Program-made: the position numbers and the translations under genes | NCBI RefSeq assembly: GCF_963678635.1 | Contig: NC_087065.1 | Span: forward strand, 57,500,754-57,564,753 | DNA: 64,000 nucleotides | Origin: Symsagittifera roscoffensis | Lineage: Eukaryota > Xenacoelomorpha > Acoela > Convolutidae | Reading direction: 5' to 3' | Notes under the pieces: model-generated | The model's input: the letters and a program-made list of their open reading frames with translations, nothing else | Database searches by the model: none | What the model was told of the DNA's origin: nothing | Part shown: positions 15,401 through 26,102 of the stretch, piece by piece | Layout of the letters: every line of letters begins with the position of its first letter | Position numbering within the stretch: the first letter of the stretch is position 1

Positions 15401-18400
15401 CAGATCATTTCGAGAAAATATTAGCTGACTCATGGGTCACTTGTTACAGATCAATTCAAGAAAATACTAGCTGACTCATGGGTCACTTGTTACAGACCAT
15501 GTCAAGAAAAAATTAGCTAACTCATGGGTCACTTGTTACAGATCATGTCAAGAAAATATTAACTGATTCATGGGTCACTTGTTACAGATCATTTCAAGAA
15601 AATATTAGCTGACTCGTGGGTCACTTGTTACAGATCATGTCAAGAAAAAATTGGCTGACTCATGGGTCACTTGTTACAGATAATTTTAAGAAAACATTAG
15701 CTGACTCATGGGTCACTTGTTACAGATAATGTCAAGAAAACATTAGCTGACTCATGAGTCACTTGTTACAGATCATGTCAAGAAAATATTAGCTGACTCA
15801 GGGGTCACTTGTTATAGATCAAGTCAAGAAAATATTAGCTGACTCATGGGTCACTTGTTACAGATAATGTCAAAAAAATATTAGTTGACTCATGGGTCAC
15901 TTGTTACAGATCATTTCGAGAAAATATTAGCTGACTCATGGGTCACTTGTTACAGATCAATTCAAGAAAATACTAGCTGACTCATGGGTCACTTGTTACA
16001 GACCATGTCAAGAAAAAATTAGCTAACTCATGGGTCACTTGTTACAGATCATGTCAAGAAAATATTAACTGATTCATGGGTCACTTGTTACAGATCATTT
16101 CAAGAAAATATTAGCTGACTCGTGGGTCACTTGTTACAGATCATGTCAAGAAAAAATTAGCTGACTCATGGGTCACTTGTTACAGATAATTTTAAGAAAA
16201 CATTAGCTGACTCATGGGTCACTTGTTACAGATAATGTCAGGAAAACATTAGCTGACTCATGAGTCACTTGTTACAGATCATGTCAAGAAAATATTAGCT
16301 GACTCATGGGTCACTTGTTACAGATCATGTCAAAAAAATATTAGCTGACTCATGGGTCACTTGTTACAGATCATTTCAAGAAAAAATTAGCTGATTCATG
16401 GGTCACTTGTTACAGATCATGTCAAGAAAATATTAGCTGACTCATGGGTCACTTGTTACAGATCATGTCAAGAAAATATTAGCTGACTCGTGGGTCACTT
16501 GTTGCAGATCATGTCAAGAAAATATTAGCTGACTCATGGGTCACTTGTTACAGACCATGTCAAGAAAAAATTAGCTGACTCATGGGTCACTTGTTACAGA
16601 TAATGTTAAGAAAACATTAGCTGACTCATGGGTCACTTGTTACAGATAATGTCAAGAAAACATTAGCTGACTCATGAGTCACTTGTTACAGATCATGTCA
16701 AGAAAATACTAGCTGACTCATGGGTCACTTGTTACAGACCATGTCAAGAAAAAATTAGCTAACTCATGGGTCACTTGTTACAGATCATGTCAAGGAAATA
16801 TTAACTGATTCATGGGTCACTTGTTACAGATCATTTCAAGAAAATATTAGCTGACTCGTGGGTCACTTGTTACAGATCATGTCAAGAAAAAATTAGCTGA
16901 CCCATGGGTCACTTGTTACAGATAATGTTAAGAAAACATTAGCTGACTCATGGGTCACTTGTTACAGATAATGTTAAGAAAACATTAGCTGACTCATGGG
17001 TCAATTGTTACAGATCATGTCAAAAAAATATTAGCTGACTCATGGGTCAATTGTTACAGATCACGTCAAGAAAATATTAGCTGACTCAGGGGTCACTTGA
17101 TATAGATCATGTCAAGAAAATATTAGCTGACTAATGGGTCACTTGTTACAGATAATGTCAAGAAAATATTAGCTGACTCATGGGTCAATTGTTACAGATC
17201 AATTCAAGAAAATATTAGCTGACTCATGGGTCACTTGTTACAGATAATGTTAAGAAAACATTAGCTGACTCATGGGTCACTTGTTACAGATAATGTCAAG
17301 AAAACATTAGCTGACTCATGAGTCACTTGTTACAGATCATGTCAAGAAAATACTAGCTGACTCATGGGTCACTTGTTACAGACCATGTCAAGAAAAAATT
17401 AGCTAACTCATGGGTCACTTGTTACAGATCATGTCAAGGAAATATTAACTGATTCATGGGTCACTTGTTACAGATCATTTCAAGAAAATATTAGCTGACT
17501 CGTGGGTCACTTGTTACAGATCATGTCAAGAAAAAATTAGCTGACCCATGGGTCACTTGTTACAGATAATGTTAAGAAAACATTAGCTGACTCATGGGTC
17601 ACTTGTTACAGATAATGTTAAGAAAACATTAGCTGACTCATGGGTCAATTGTTACAGATCATGTCAAAAAAATATTAGCTGACTCATGGGTCAATTGTTA
17701 CAGATCACGTCAAGAAAATATTAGCTGACTCAGGGGTCACTTGATATAGATCATGTCAAGAAAATATTAGCTGACTAATGGGTCACTTGTTACAGATAAT
17801 GTCAAGAAAATATTAGCTGACTCATGGGTCAATTGTTACAGATCAATTCAAGAAAATATTAGCTGACTCATGGGTCACTTGTTACAGATCATGTCAAGAA
17901 AATATTAGCTGACTCATGGGTCACTTGTTACAGATCATGTCAAGAAAATATTAGCTGACTCATGCGTCACTTGTTACAGATAATGTCAAGAAAATATTAG
18001 CTGACTCATGGGTCAATTTTTACAGATCAATTCAAGAAAATATTAGCTGACTCATGGGTCACTTGTTACAGATCATGTCAAGAAAATATTAGCTGACTCA
18101 TGGGTAACTTGTTACAGATCATGTCAAGAAAATATTAGCTGACTCATGCGTCACTTGTTACAGATCATGTCAAGAAAATATTAGCTGACTCAGGGGTCAC
18201 TTGTTATAGTTCAAGTCAAGAAAATATTAGCTGACTCATGGGTCACTTGTTACAGATAATGTCAAAAAAATATTAGCTGACTCATGGGTCACTTGTTACA
18301 GATCATTTCGAGAAAATATTAGCTGACTCATGGGTCACTTGTTACAGATCAATTCAAGAAAATACTAGCTGACTCATGGGTCACTTGTTACAGACCATGT

Positions 18401-21400
18401 CAAGAAAAAATTAGCTAACTCATGGGTCACTTGTTACAGATCATGTCAAGAAAATATTAACTGATTCATGGGTCACTTGTTACAGATCATTTCAAGAAAA
18501 TATTAGCTGACTCGTGGGTCACTTGTTACAGATCATGTCAAGAAAAAATTAGCTGACTCATGGGTCACTTGTTACAGATAATGTTAAGAAAACATTAGCT
18601 GACTCATGGGTCACTTGTTACAGATAATGTCAAGAAAACATTAGCTGACTCATGAGTCACTTGTTACAGATCATGTCAAGAAAATATTAGCTGACTCATG
18701 GGTCACTTGTTACAGATCATGTCAAAAAAATATTAGCTGACTCATGGGTCACTTGTTACAGATCATTTCAAGAAAAAATTAGCTGACTCATGGGTCACTT
18801 GTTACAGATCATGTTAAGAAAATATTAGCTGACTCATGGGTCACTTGTTACAGATCATGTCAAGAAAATATTAGCTGACTCGTGGGTCACTTGTTACAGA
18901 TCATGTCAAGAAAATATTAGCTGACTCATGGGTCACTTGTTACAGACCATGTCAAGAAAAAATTAGCTGACTCATGGGTCACTTGTTACAGATAATGTTA
19001 AGAAAACATTAGCTGACTCATGGGTCACTTGTTACAGATAATGTCAAGAAAACATTAGCTGACTCATGAGTCACTTGTTACAGATCATGTCACGAAAATA
19101 TTAGCTGACTCATGGGTCACTTGTTACAGATCATTTCAAAAAAATTTTAGCTGACTCATGGGTCACTTGTTACAGATCATGCCAAGAAAATATTAGCTGA
19201 CTCATGGGTCACTTGTTACAGATCAATTCAAGAAAATACTAGCTGACTCATGGGTCACTTGTTACAGACCATGTCAAGAAAAAATTAGCTAACTCATGGG
19301 TCACTTGTTACAGATCATGTCAAGAAAATATTAACTGATTCATGGGTCACTTGTTACAGATCATTTCAAGAAAATATTAGCTGACTCATGAGTCACTTGT
19401 TACAGATCATGTCAGGAAAATACTAGCTGACTCATGGGTCACTTGTTACAGACCATGTCAAGAAAAAATTAGCTAACTCATGGGTCACTTGTTACAGATC
19501 ATGTCAAGGAAATATTAACTGATTCATGGGTCACTTGTTACAGATCATTTCAAGAAAATATTAGCTGACTCGTGGGTCACTTGTTACAGATCATGTCAAG
19601 AAAAAATTAGCTGACCCATGGGTCACTTGTTACAGATAATGTTAAGAAAACATTAGCTGACTCATGGGTCACTTGTTACAGATCATTTCAAGAAAATATT
19701 AGCTGACTCATGGGTCACTTGTTACAGATCATGTCAAAAAAATATTAGCTGACTCATGGGTCAATTGTTACAGATCACGTCAAGAAAATATTAGCTGACT
19801 CAGGGGTCACTTGATATAGATCTTGTCAAGAAAATATTAGCTGACTAATGGGTCACTTGTTACAGATAATGTCAAGAAAATATTAGCTGACTCATGGGTC
19901 AATTGTTACAGATCAATTCAAGAAAATATTAGCTGACTCATGGGTCACTTGTTACAGATCATATCAAGAAAATATTAGCTGACTCATGGGTCACTTGTTA
20001 CAGATCATGTCAAGAAAATATTAGCTGACTCATGCGTCACTTGTTACAGATAATGTCAAGAAAATATTAGCTGACTCATGGGTCAATTTTTACAGATCAA
20101 TTCAAGAAAATATTAGCTGACTCATGGGTCACTTGTTACAGATCATGTCAAGAAAATATTAGCTGACTCATGGGTCTTTTGTTACAGATCATGTCAAGAA
20201 AATATTAGCTGACTCATGCGTCACTTGTTACAGATCATGTCAAGAAAATATTAGCTGACTCAGGGGTCACTTGTTATAGATCAAGTAAAGAAAATATTAG
20301 CTGACTCATGGGTCACTTGTTACAGATAATGTCAAAAAAATATTAGCTGACTCATGGGTCACTTGTTACAGATCATTTCGAGAAAATATTAGCTGACTCA
20401 TGGGTCACTTGTTACAGATCAATTCAAGAAAATACTAGCTGACTCATGGTTCACTTGTTACAGACCATGTCAAGAAAAAATTAGCTAACTCATGGGTCAC
20501 TTGTTACAGATCATGTCAAGAAAATATTAACTGATTCATGGGTCACTTGTTACAGATCATTTCAAGAAAATATTAGCTGACTCGTGGGTCACTTGTTACA
20601 GATCATGTCAAGAAAAAATTAGCTGACTCATGGGTCACTTGTTACAGATAATGTTAAGAAAACATTAGCTGACTCATGGGTCACTTGTTATAGATAATGT
20701 CAAGAAAACATTAGCTGACTCATGAGTCACTTGTTACAGATCATGTCAAGAAAATATTAGCTGACTCATGGGTCACTTGTTACAGATCATGTCAAAAAAA
20801 TATTAGCTGACTCATGGGTCACTTGTTACAGATCATTTCAAGAAAAAATTAGCTGACTCATGGGTCACTTGTTACAGATCATGTCAAGAAAATATTAGCT
20901 GACTCATGGGTCACTTGTTACAGATCATGTCAAGAAAATATTAGCTGACTCGTGGGTCACTTGTTACAGATCATGTCAAGAAAATATTAGCTGACTCATG
21001 GGTCACTTGTTACAGACCATGTCAAGAAAAAATTAGCTGACTCATGGGTCACTTGTTACAGATAATGTTAAGAAAACATTAGCTGACTCATGGGTCACTT
21101 GTTACAGATAATGTCAAGAAAACATTAGCTGACTCATGAGTCACTTGTTACAGATCATGTAAGAAAATACTAGCTGACTCATGGGTCACTTGTTACAGAT
21201 CATGTCAAGAAAATATTAGCTGACTCATGGGTCACTTGTTACAGATCATGTCAAGGAAATATTAACTGATTCATGGGTCACTTGTTACAGATCATTTCAA
21301 GAAAATATTAGCTGACTCGTGGGTCACTTGTTACAGATCATGTCAAGAAAAAATTAGCTGACCCATGGGTCACTTGTTACAGATAATGTTAAGAAAACAT

Positions 21401-22126
21401 TAGCTGACTCATGGGTCACTTGTTACAGATAATGTCAAGAAAACATTAGCTGACTCATGAGTCACTTGTTACAGATCATGTCAAGAAAATATTAGCTGAC
21501 TCATGGGTCACTTGTTACAGATCATGTCAAAAAAATATTAGCTGACTCATGGGTAACTTGTTACAGATCATTTCAAGAAAAAATTAGCTGACTCATGGGT
21601 CACTTGTTACAGATCATGTCAAGAAAATATTAGCTGACTCATGGGTCACTTGTTACAGATAATGTCAAGAAAATATTAGCTGACTCGTGGGTCACTTGTT
21701 ACAGATCATGTCAAGAAAATATTAGCTGACTCATGGGTCACTTGTTACAGACCATGTCAAGAAAAAATTAGCTGACTCATGGGTCACTTGTTACAGATAA
21801 TGTTAAGAAAACATTAGCTGACTCATGGGTCACTTGTTACAGATAATGTCAAGAAAACATTAGCTGACTCATGAGTCACTTGTTACAGATCATGTCAAGA
21901 AAATATTAGCTGACTCATGGGTCACTTGTTACAGATCATGTCAAGAAAATATTAGCTGACTCATGGGTCACTTGTTACAGATCATTTCAAGAAAAAATTA
22001 GCTGACTCATGGGTCACTTGTTACAGATCATGTCAAGAAAATAATAGCTGACTCATGGGTCACTTGTTACAGATCATGTCAAGAAAATATTAGCTGACTC
22101 ATGGGTCTTTTGTTATAGATCATGTC
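12480..22126. repeat. Satellite domain 3: interleaved subfamilies
   Basis: Domain 1 markers (TAACTCATGG, GTTAAGAAAACATT, TCGTGGG) return and alternate with short blocks of domain 2 markers (CAATTGTTACAG, ATCACGTCAAG). A block repeats with a 644-bp (14-monomer) period: the AATACTAGC monomer followed by the CAAGGAAAT monomer lies near 16707 and again near 17351. Monomers with a perfect 14-bp dyad (TGACTCATGAGTCA or TGACCCATGGGTCA) are most frequent here. Confidence 0.75.
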
Positions 22127-22579
22127 AAAAAGTTCCACTTTATGAAAAGTGCCTCAAACTAATTAGAACAGATTTTCCGACTTTTTAACAACTTCTTCTC
22201 ATTGATTTTGTTAAGAGACAAAAATTTTTAATATTAATAACGCTTAATTTTAACGAGCTTTGGTAACAAAAAGGGCGACAAGGAATGAAAAGTAGATTTT
22301 TTTCTCTGGACTTAGTTAATCTTTTTTCTGAAAGCTGTAAATGCTTGAGAAACAAAGCGGTGACCTATTCACAGTCTGATTCACAGTCTTTTTAAAACTT
22401 TCACGGAAAAAGATTCAAACTGTTTCAAAAGCATGTTGGCTGAACACAATTTGTACATGATCAAACTTGCGTTTGTGCGCTTGAACGAAACAACATTGTT
22501 CTAAGGATTCTTTTTTGCATCAAAAGATTGCAACTTAGATACGGTTTTGTTGAGCTTTCGCCAGTAGATCATAAACATT
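22127..22579. other. Intergenic, nothing recognised
   Basis: AT-rich unique-looking sequence right after the satellite. I see no exon, RNA gene or repeat match within the window. Confidence 0.6.
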
Positions 22580-23135
22580 TTTTGTTCCGACTTTCGATAC
22601 GAAAGTAACGGAATATTTGTGCTCGGGTGGTTTTTTTTTCTTCAGACAAATTTCGACTTTTTAACTAGCTATTTTTGACGGAATTTTTATATCATTTATA
22701 TCATTCGAAAGGTATTGTTGTCTTGAGCTTGAAGTTGAAAAGATATTTCACCTGTGATCATTTTTAGTAAAATTATGGGGGTTTAAAGAAAGCCATTTTG
22801 GCCAATTTGGGACAATTGAGCGCGATATACTTCGCGCTATTAACGCGTAAGCGGAGAGTTAATCCGTCTTAGAAATCGTTCAAAATTGATTGAACGAAGC
22901 TTATTTGCCATAATTGATTTGTTACAAGTACCGAAATCCATCCTTTTCTACTTTATACGGTGTGTGAGGGGATGATTTTCATAAAATATTTCAAATTTTC
23001 AAAAGGAAGAAAAATTTTTCATTTTGTTTTTACTTTTAATTTTTCTTATGTTATTACTGTTTCATAAACCTTATAATACAGTCGGAACTTTCAGGGCTTC
23101 GCCCTGATACGAGCAGTATTGTTTGTTTTTGCATT
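22580..23135 (+). repeat. Dispersed repeat family DR1, copy 1
   Basis: This block is matched in reverse complement at about 57345-57900 and in part at about 40880-41110. Shared landmarks in order are GGAATATTTGTGCTCGGGTG, TTTTTAACTAGC, AGATATTTCACCTGTGATCA, CCAATTTGGGACAATT, GCGTAAGCGGAGAGTTAATC, GTGTGAGGGGATGATTTTCA and a hairpin AGGGCTTCGCCCT followed by GATACGAGCAGT. No coding capacity is visible and the full ends cannot be fixed from these copies. Confidence 0.8.
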
Positions 23136-23699
23136 TGCATTGTAAGAATGTAAATACTCTTGTCATAAAAAGAACTTTCTAGCGTGATACGGTAACTCAA
23201 TACAATAGGCCAGTTTTCGGCAAATATGGTCAAAAAGACTTTTAAATTGTAATTTGGTTTTTAAGAAAGACCCTAATTTTTTTAATTGTCCGAGATTTGA
23301 ACTTGAAGCCCACAAAAAACTTCGTACTTGTAATTGGAAGTCTTTCTGCTGAGATTTTCATTCGACTTTTTCAACAGTTTATGGTCAAATGTACACTTGT
23401 TCTTCAATCTTCAACGCTCCTTAGATCACGCGTGAAACAATAAACTGTCTTACTAATTGCTCCTGCTTTCATTAAAGTAGAATCGTCACTGACTAAACGC
23501 ACCTCGTTTTTAGGTACTAAATTTTTTGCAATTCAATAATGTTTAATAGAAACAACGAAAGTCAGTTTGTTCATCATGATTCGAAAGACCAAATATCGAT
23601 CCTAGAGGTACACCGCATGGAATATCAACTTTTCGAGATCATGTTTTTCAAATCATGATGAACAAACTGTACCCTATTTATAAGTAAGATTTTATAAGA
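23136..23699. other. Intergenic, nothing recognised
   Basis: AT-rich DNA without a supported gene. It includes a short inverted match of the word GTTTGTTCATCATGAT near 23568 and ATCATGATGAACAAAC near 23653. Confidence 0.5.
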
Positions 23700-24048
23700 T
23701 CCATTATTGACCCACAAAGTCATATTGTTCAAGCTTTTCTTCCAGAATGAGGCAATCTATGCTTTTGGCGTCAAATGCTTTTTTAAAACCAATAAATCAT
23801 GCACGTCTAACCCAATGTTTATCAATTCACTGTCTCGTCAGCTTCTTTGTTGATACAATAGCATGAACACATAATTGAGTTTTTTTGGAGAACAAAATGT
23901 TGTGGAGCAAAATATATTTAGCAATTTTAAAAACGCAACAAATATTTTGTATAAAACTGTTTTGAAAACTTTTGCAACAATTGGAATAAGACTTATGAGT
24001 CGAAAGCTACCAGGGTCATCCAATTACCCTTATTTGTATCAAAAAATA
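23700..24048 (-). pseudogene. Old CR1/Jockey-like reverse transcriptase remnant
   Basis: Minus-strand reading of 24023-23838 gives SFRLISLIPIVAKVF followed by FVAFLKLLNIF, which matches the finger region of non-LTR reverse transcriptases (family pattern YRPISLLPxxSKxFE...). Further along, 23790-23710 reads KKAFDAKSIDCLILEEKLEQ, matching the motif A region (KAFDTxDHxxLLxKL). The pieces are in different frames with stops, so this is a decayed fragment. It is interrupted at 24060 by a younger non-LTR insertion in the same orientation. Confidence 0.65.
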
Positions 24049-24060
24049 CCTTGGCCACCT
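24049..24060. repeat. Target-site duplication, 3' side of non-LTR element
   Basis: CCTTGGCCACCT is repeated exactly at 26091-26102. The two copies bracket an element whose minus-strand 3' end is a (CAA)n tail. Confidence 0.8.
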
Positions 24061-24091
24061 GTTGTTGTTGTAGTTGCCTCTCGCCGGGGCC

Positions 24092-25165
24092 CTACATTGT
24101 GGGGTGTACCCCGGCCAGGTCAATGAAACGGGCGGCTTCCACCGGGTTTGTCCAAAGGGCAGTGAGGGGGAGGTCAGTGGGGTTTGTGGGGCACTGGAAC
24201 AGGTGGGCAGTCGTGTGGGGGGCTGTATGGCAGAGGGGACAGGAGGACCCTTGGTCTAGTTCGAGCCTGGCCCGGTACGACAACAGGTGTTGACTGTAGC
24301 CAGACCGAAGTTGGCTGAGGGTCCTCCGAGTACGTCTGGGTAGGTTCTTCTCCTCTCGGACGTTGACAGGAGGGGGTCTTGTACCGAGGACTCCAGACGG
24401 TGGATACGACTGGGTTGTCGTCGCCACCGTCTCTGTGTGCACAGTTTTCAGGAGCCGTCGGTACTCCTTCGTTGGTAGCGGCAGGTCAACGCCTTCGAGG
24501 AGGTGTTCCAGACGGGGGGCATGGGCAGAGACTAGTGTGGGTTTCATTTTGCGGGGGGGAGGAGGTTTCTCGAGGAGTCTCTGACCAGGGTGTTCGGGGA
24601 GGTGGCAAGCCAAGAGATGTTGTGTTGCAAGCATTGCCGTGTGGGCTTTCACCGGGAGCACCTGCGTCTCTTCGTGTAGGTGGCTTTGGGGGGCCGTTAG
24701 ATGGTTCCCGGTGGCGACCCGCAGAGCCGCGTTTTGGATGGTCTGCAGACGCTTGACACTGGTCTCGGATGCGACTGTAGACCAAACTGGGGCCGCGTAT
24801 TCGAGACGAGGCCTGACCAGGGCTTTGAAAGTCACGAGTAGCGTTTCCGTGTCCTGACCCCAGTCCGTGCCTGCCAAGGCCTTCATGGCGTTGACCGCCC
24901 TGGAGGCGTTGGAGGCAGCGACCCTGCAATGTTCCCCGAACTTGAACATCGGGTCAAACCTGATACCAAGTACTTTGGGGTGTTTTTCCGAAGTTGGCAT
25001 ACGGGTCGCTGTGGGTGTGTTCAGCGCTCCAAAGCTCGATGCCTCAATTTCGTCGGCTAGGGTCTTTCCGCGCGAGTCCTGAATGGACGAGCACCAAAGG
25101 GGGTCGTGTGCGTTGATGTCGCCCAGTATCAGGGAGCATCTAGTCTCGAGGAAAGGAGTCAACGA
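24092..25165 (-). pseudogene. Fused ORF: endonuclease C-half joined to post-RT and zinc-knuckle region
   Basis: The ORF is open for about 356 codons with no ATG at its 5' end; it joins the upstream endonuclease frame by a one-base shift near 25165. Residues about 11-22 carry the endonuclease motif GDINAHDPLW, and residues about 29-33 DSRGK. At about residue 60 (RMPTSEKHPKVLG) the reading passes into sequence typical of the region after the reverse transcriptase (ALVRPRLEYAAPVWS). It ends with the knuckle CPLCHTAPHTTAHLFQC and the conserved tail LTALWTNPVEAARF. The terminal endonuclease SDH motif and all RT motifs, including YxDD, are missing. The join is in frame, so either one clean deletion occurred or the short form was amplified as such. 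No intact enzyme can be made from it. Confidence 0.8.
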
Positions 25166-25575
25166 GGGGGTGAAGTTCGAGGGGCAGCTACTGCTGGGGG
25201 GATGTACACGTTTCTTATTGTGAGCACCTCGTTTAGGAGTGGGATTTGAATCGATTGGTGTTCGAGGGGCTCGCCAGGAGGTGTGTTCTCGTCCACAGGG
25301 GTGAAAGGGATTGTGTGGTGCACGAGAAACATAAGTCCTCCGCCGGCTCCGCTTCCTCGGTCTTTTCGGACTACAGTGTAGTCTTCAAAGACTGGGTCTT
25401 TCCCTTTGGCGGTGAGCTTTGTCTCCTGCAAGGCGGCCACTTTGATCTTACGGGTACGGAGAAAACGGCTCAGTTCTGTTGTTTTGTTCCGTATCCCGTT
25501 GCAATTTAGTTGCAGGAACGTCAGTGGCTCTGCCTTCGGTTGTCGGGGTCGTGGATTTGGAGGTGGGATGGGAAC
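25165..25575 (-). pseudogene. Non-LTR endonuclease, N-terminal half
   Basis: Minus-strand reading gives LQLNCNGIRNK near 25500, the first catalytic block of APE-type endonucleases with its Asn. VAALQETKL near 25430 carries the catalytic Glu, followed by GGGLMFLV. The frame is the same as that of the upstream PHD-finger ORF, from which a single TGA separates it, so the two were probably one reading frame. It shifts frame near 25165, before the GDINAH block of the next segment. Confidence 0.75.
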
Positions 25576-26090
25576 TCAGTTGGTGGGGTGGGGTGGTGTA
25601 GTGGGGGTTGGAGGGTCGACAGTCTGGGTGGTTGCTTGGGAGGGTGTGGGTGCACTGATAGGCGTGACTGGTGGATACCCCGGGCAGACATAGTCTCTGT
25701 GCCATTCGGCCACAGTCCGAAGGCCGCTGCACCGCTGGTGAATCCAGGTTCCGCAGCAGTGGCACCATACGGTGGTGCCGCCTCCCCAGGTTTCAGTGCA
25801 CACCGTGCAGGGGGATTTCAGTGTCTGAGGGCGTCTGGGTGGTCCAGGGTTTGGCTCGACGCCGGCTCTTAGTAGGAGGGTGCGGATCAGACTCGCCGGC
25901 TTAGGCTGATCCGATAACAAAAACCCGGCCGAGGGTCCCACGCATGGGCGCCCGGTGAGAAGAGTTTGGCGTTGGTCTGCTGGTAGCAGAGGTCGGGTCG
26001 TCGCTCCCGATCCAGAGAGTTTGCAACCGGAGTCTTCGTAGTCCTCTGGTTGTTGGTCCCACCGCAAAAAGGCTCTCTCCTTCCGGGACC
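25576..26090 (-). pseudogene. Non-LTR N-terminal ORF: 2A-like motif and PHD-like finger
   Basis: The reading frame is open from the element boundary through to the TGA at 25578-25576; it also reads into flanking DNA up to 26178, which belongs to the insertion site. The 2A-like sequence LLLRAGVEPNPGP has GVEPNPGP at 25863-25840. A finger follows at 25809-25684 with Cys pairs CTVC and CHCC, then HQRC and a last YVC, which fits a PHD/C4HC3-type pattern in which the final Cys appears replaced (CPGY). A Pro/Thr-rich linker leads to the endonuclease. No ATG lies in this frame inside the element, so this copy may be 5' truncated. Confidence 0.75.
25840..25863 (-). other. 2A-like NPGP ribosome-skipping motif
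   Basis: The codons GGC GTC GAG CCA AAC CCT GGA CCA encode GVEPNPGP, preceded by a Leu-rich stretch (IRTLLLRA). The established 2A consensus is D(V/I)ExNPGP; here the first Asp is Gly while V-E-x-N-P-G-P is intact. 2A-like sequences are known in N-terminal regions of several non-LTR retrotransposon clades. Confidence 0.75.
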
Positions 26091-26102
26091 CCTTGGCCAC
26101 CT
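26091..26102. repeat. Target-site duplication, 5' side of non-LTR element
   Basis: Exact partner of the CCTTGGCCACCT copy at 24049-24060. Confidence 0.8.

Larger units (their letters stand above)
1..22126. repeat. 46-bp satellite array, about 480 monomers
   Basis: The sequence is a head-to-tail array of a 46-bp monomer starting TCAAGAAAATATTAGCTGAC, continuing TCATGGGTCACTTGTTACAG and ending ATCATG. Units start at 1, 47, 93 and so on, and distances between identical variants thousands of bases apart stay whole multiples of 46. A few monomers are 45 bp (single-base losses near 2390 and 21165). The array is cut by the window start, so its true length is unknown. It ends near 22126, where the last diverged monomer passes into unique DNA. 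Because 46 is not a multiple of 3, every frame meets stops within a few monomers, so there is no coding potential. Size and homogeneity fit a centromeric, pericentromeric or other heterochromatic satellite, but no location can be proved from sequence. Confidence 0.97.
24061..26090 (-). mobile_element. Non-LTR retrotransposon with internal reverse transcriptase deletion
   Basis: The 2030-bp element is bounded by a 12-bp direct repeat and ends on the minus strand in GCAACTACAACAACAAC, a CAA-repeat tail typical of CR1/Jockey-like elements. It is much more GC-rich than its surroundings. Minus-strand domains in order are a 2A-like NPGP motif, a PHD-like finger, an APE-type endonuclease, the region after the reverse transcriptase, and a C-terminal CCHC knuckle. 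The reverse transcriptase palm is absent: endonuclease sequence runs directly into the post-RT region inside one ORF. The copy also has one in-frame TGA (25578-25576) and one frameshift (about 25165), so it is defective. It sits inside the older CR1-like remnant. Confidence 0.85.

Noticed and set aside
1-22126. CRISPR-like array of short regular repeats
   Set aside because: There are no unique spacers; the whole 46-bp unit repeats, and the DNA is eukaryotic.
1-22126. CENP-B box in the satellite monomer
   Set aside because: No stretch of the monomer fits the CENP-B box pattern; only the TGACTCA dyad stands out.
24074-25872. Many plus-strand ORFs over the GC-rich 24-26 kb block
   Set aside because: They are antisense shadows of the minus-strand non-LTR element, whose motifs (NPGP, QETK, GDINAH, CCHC) are specific.
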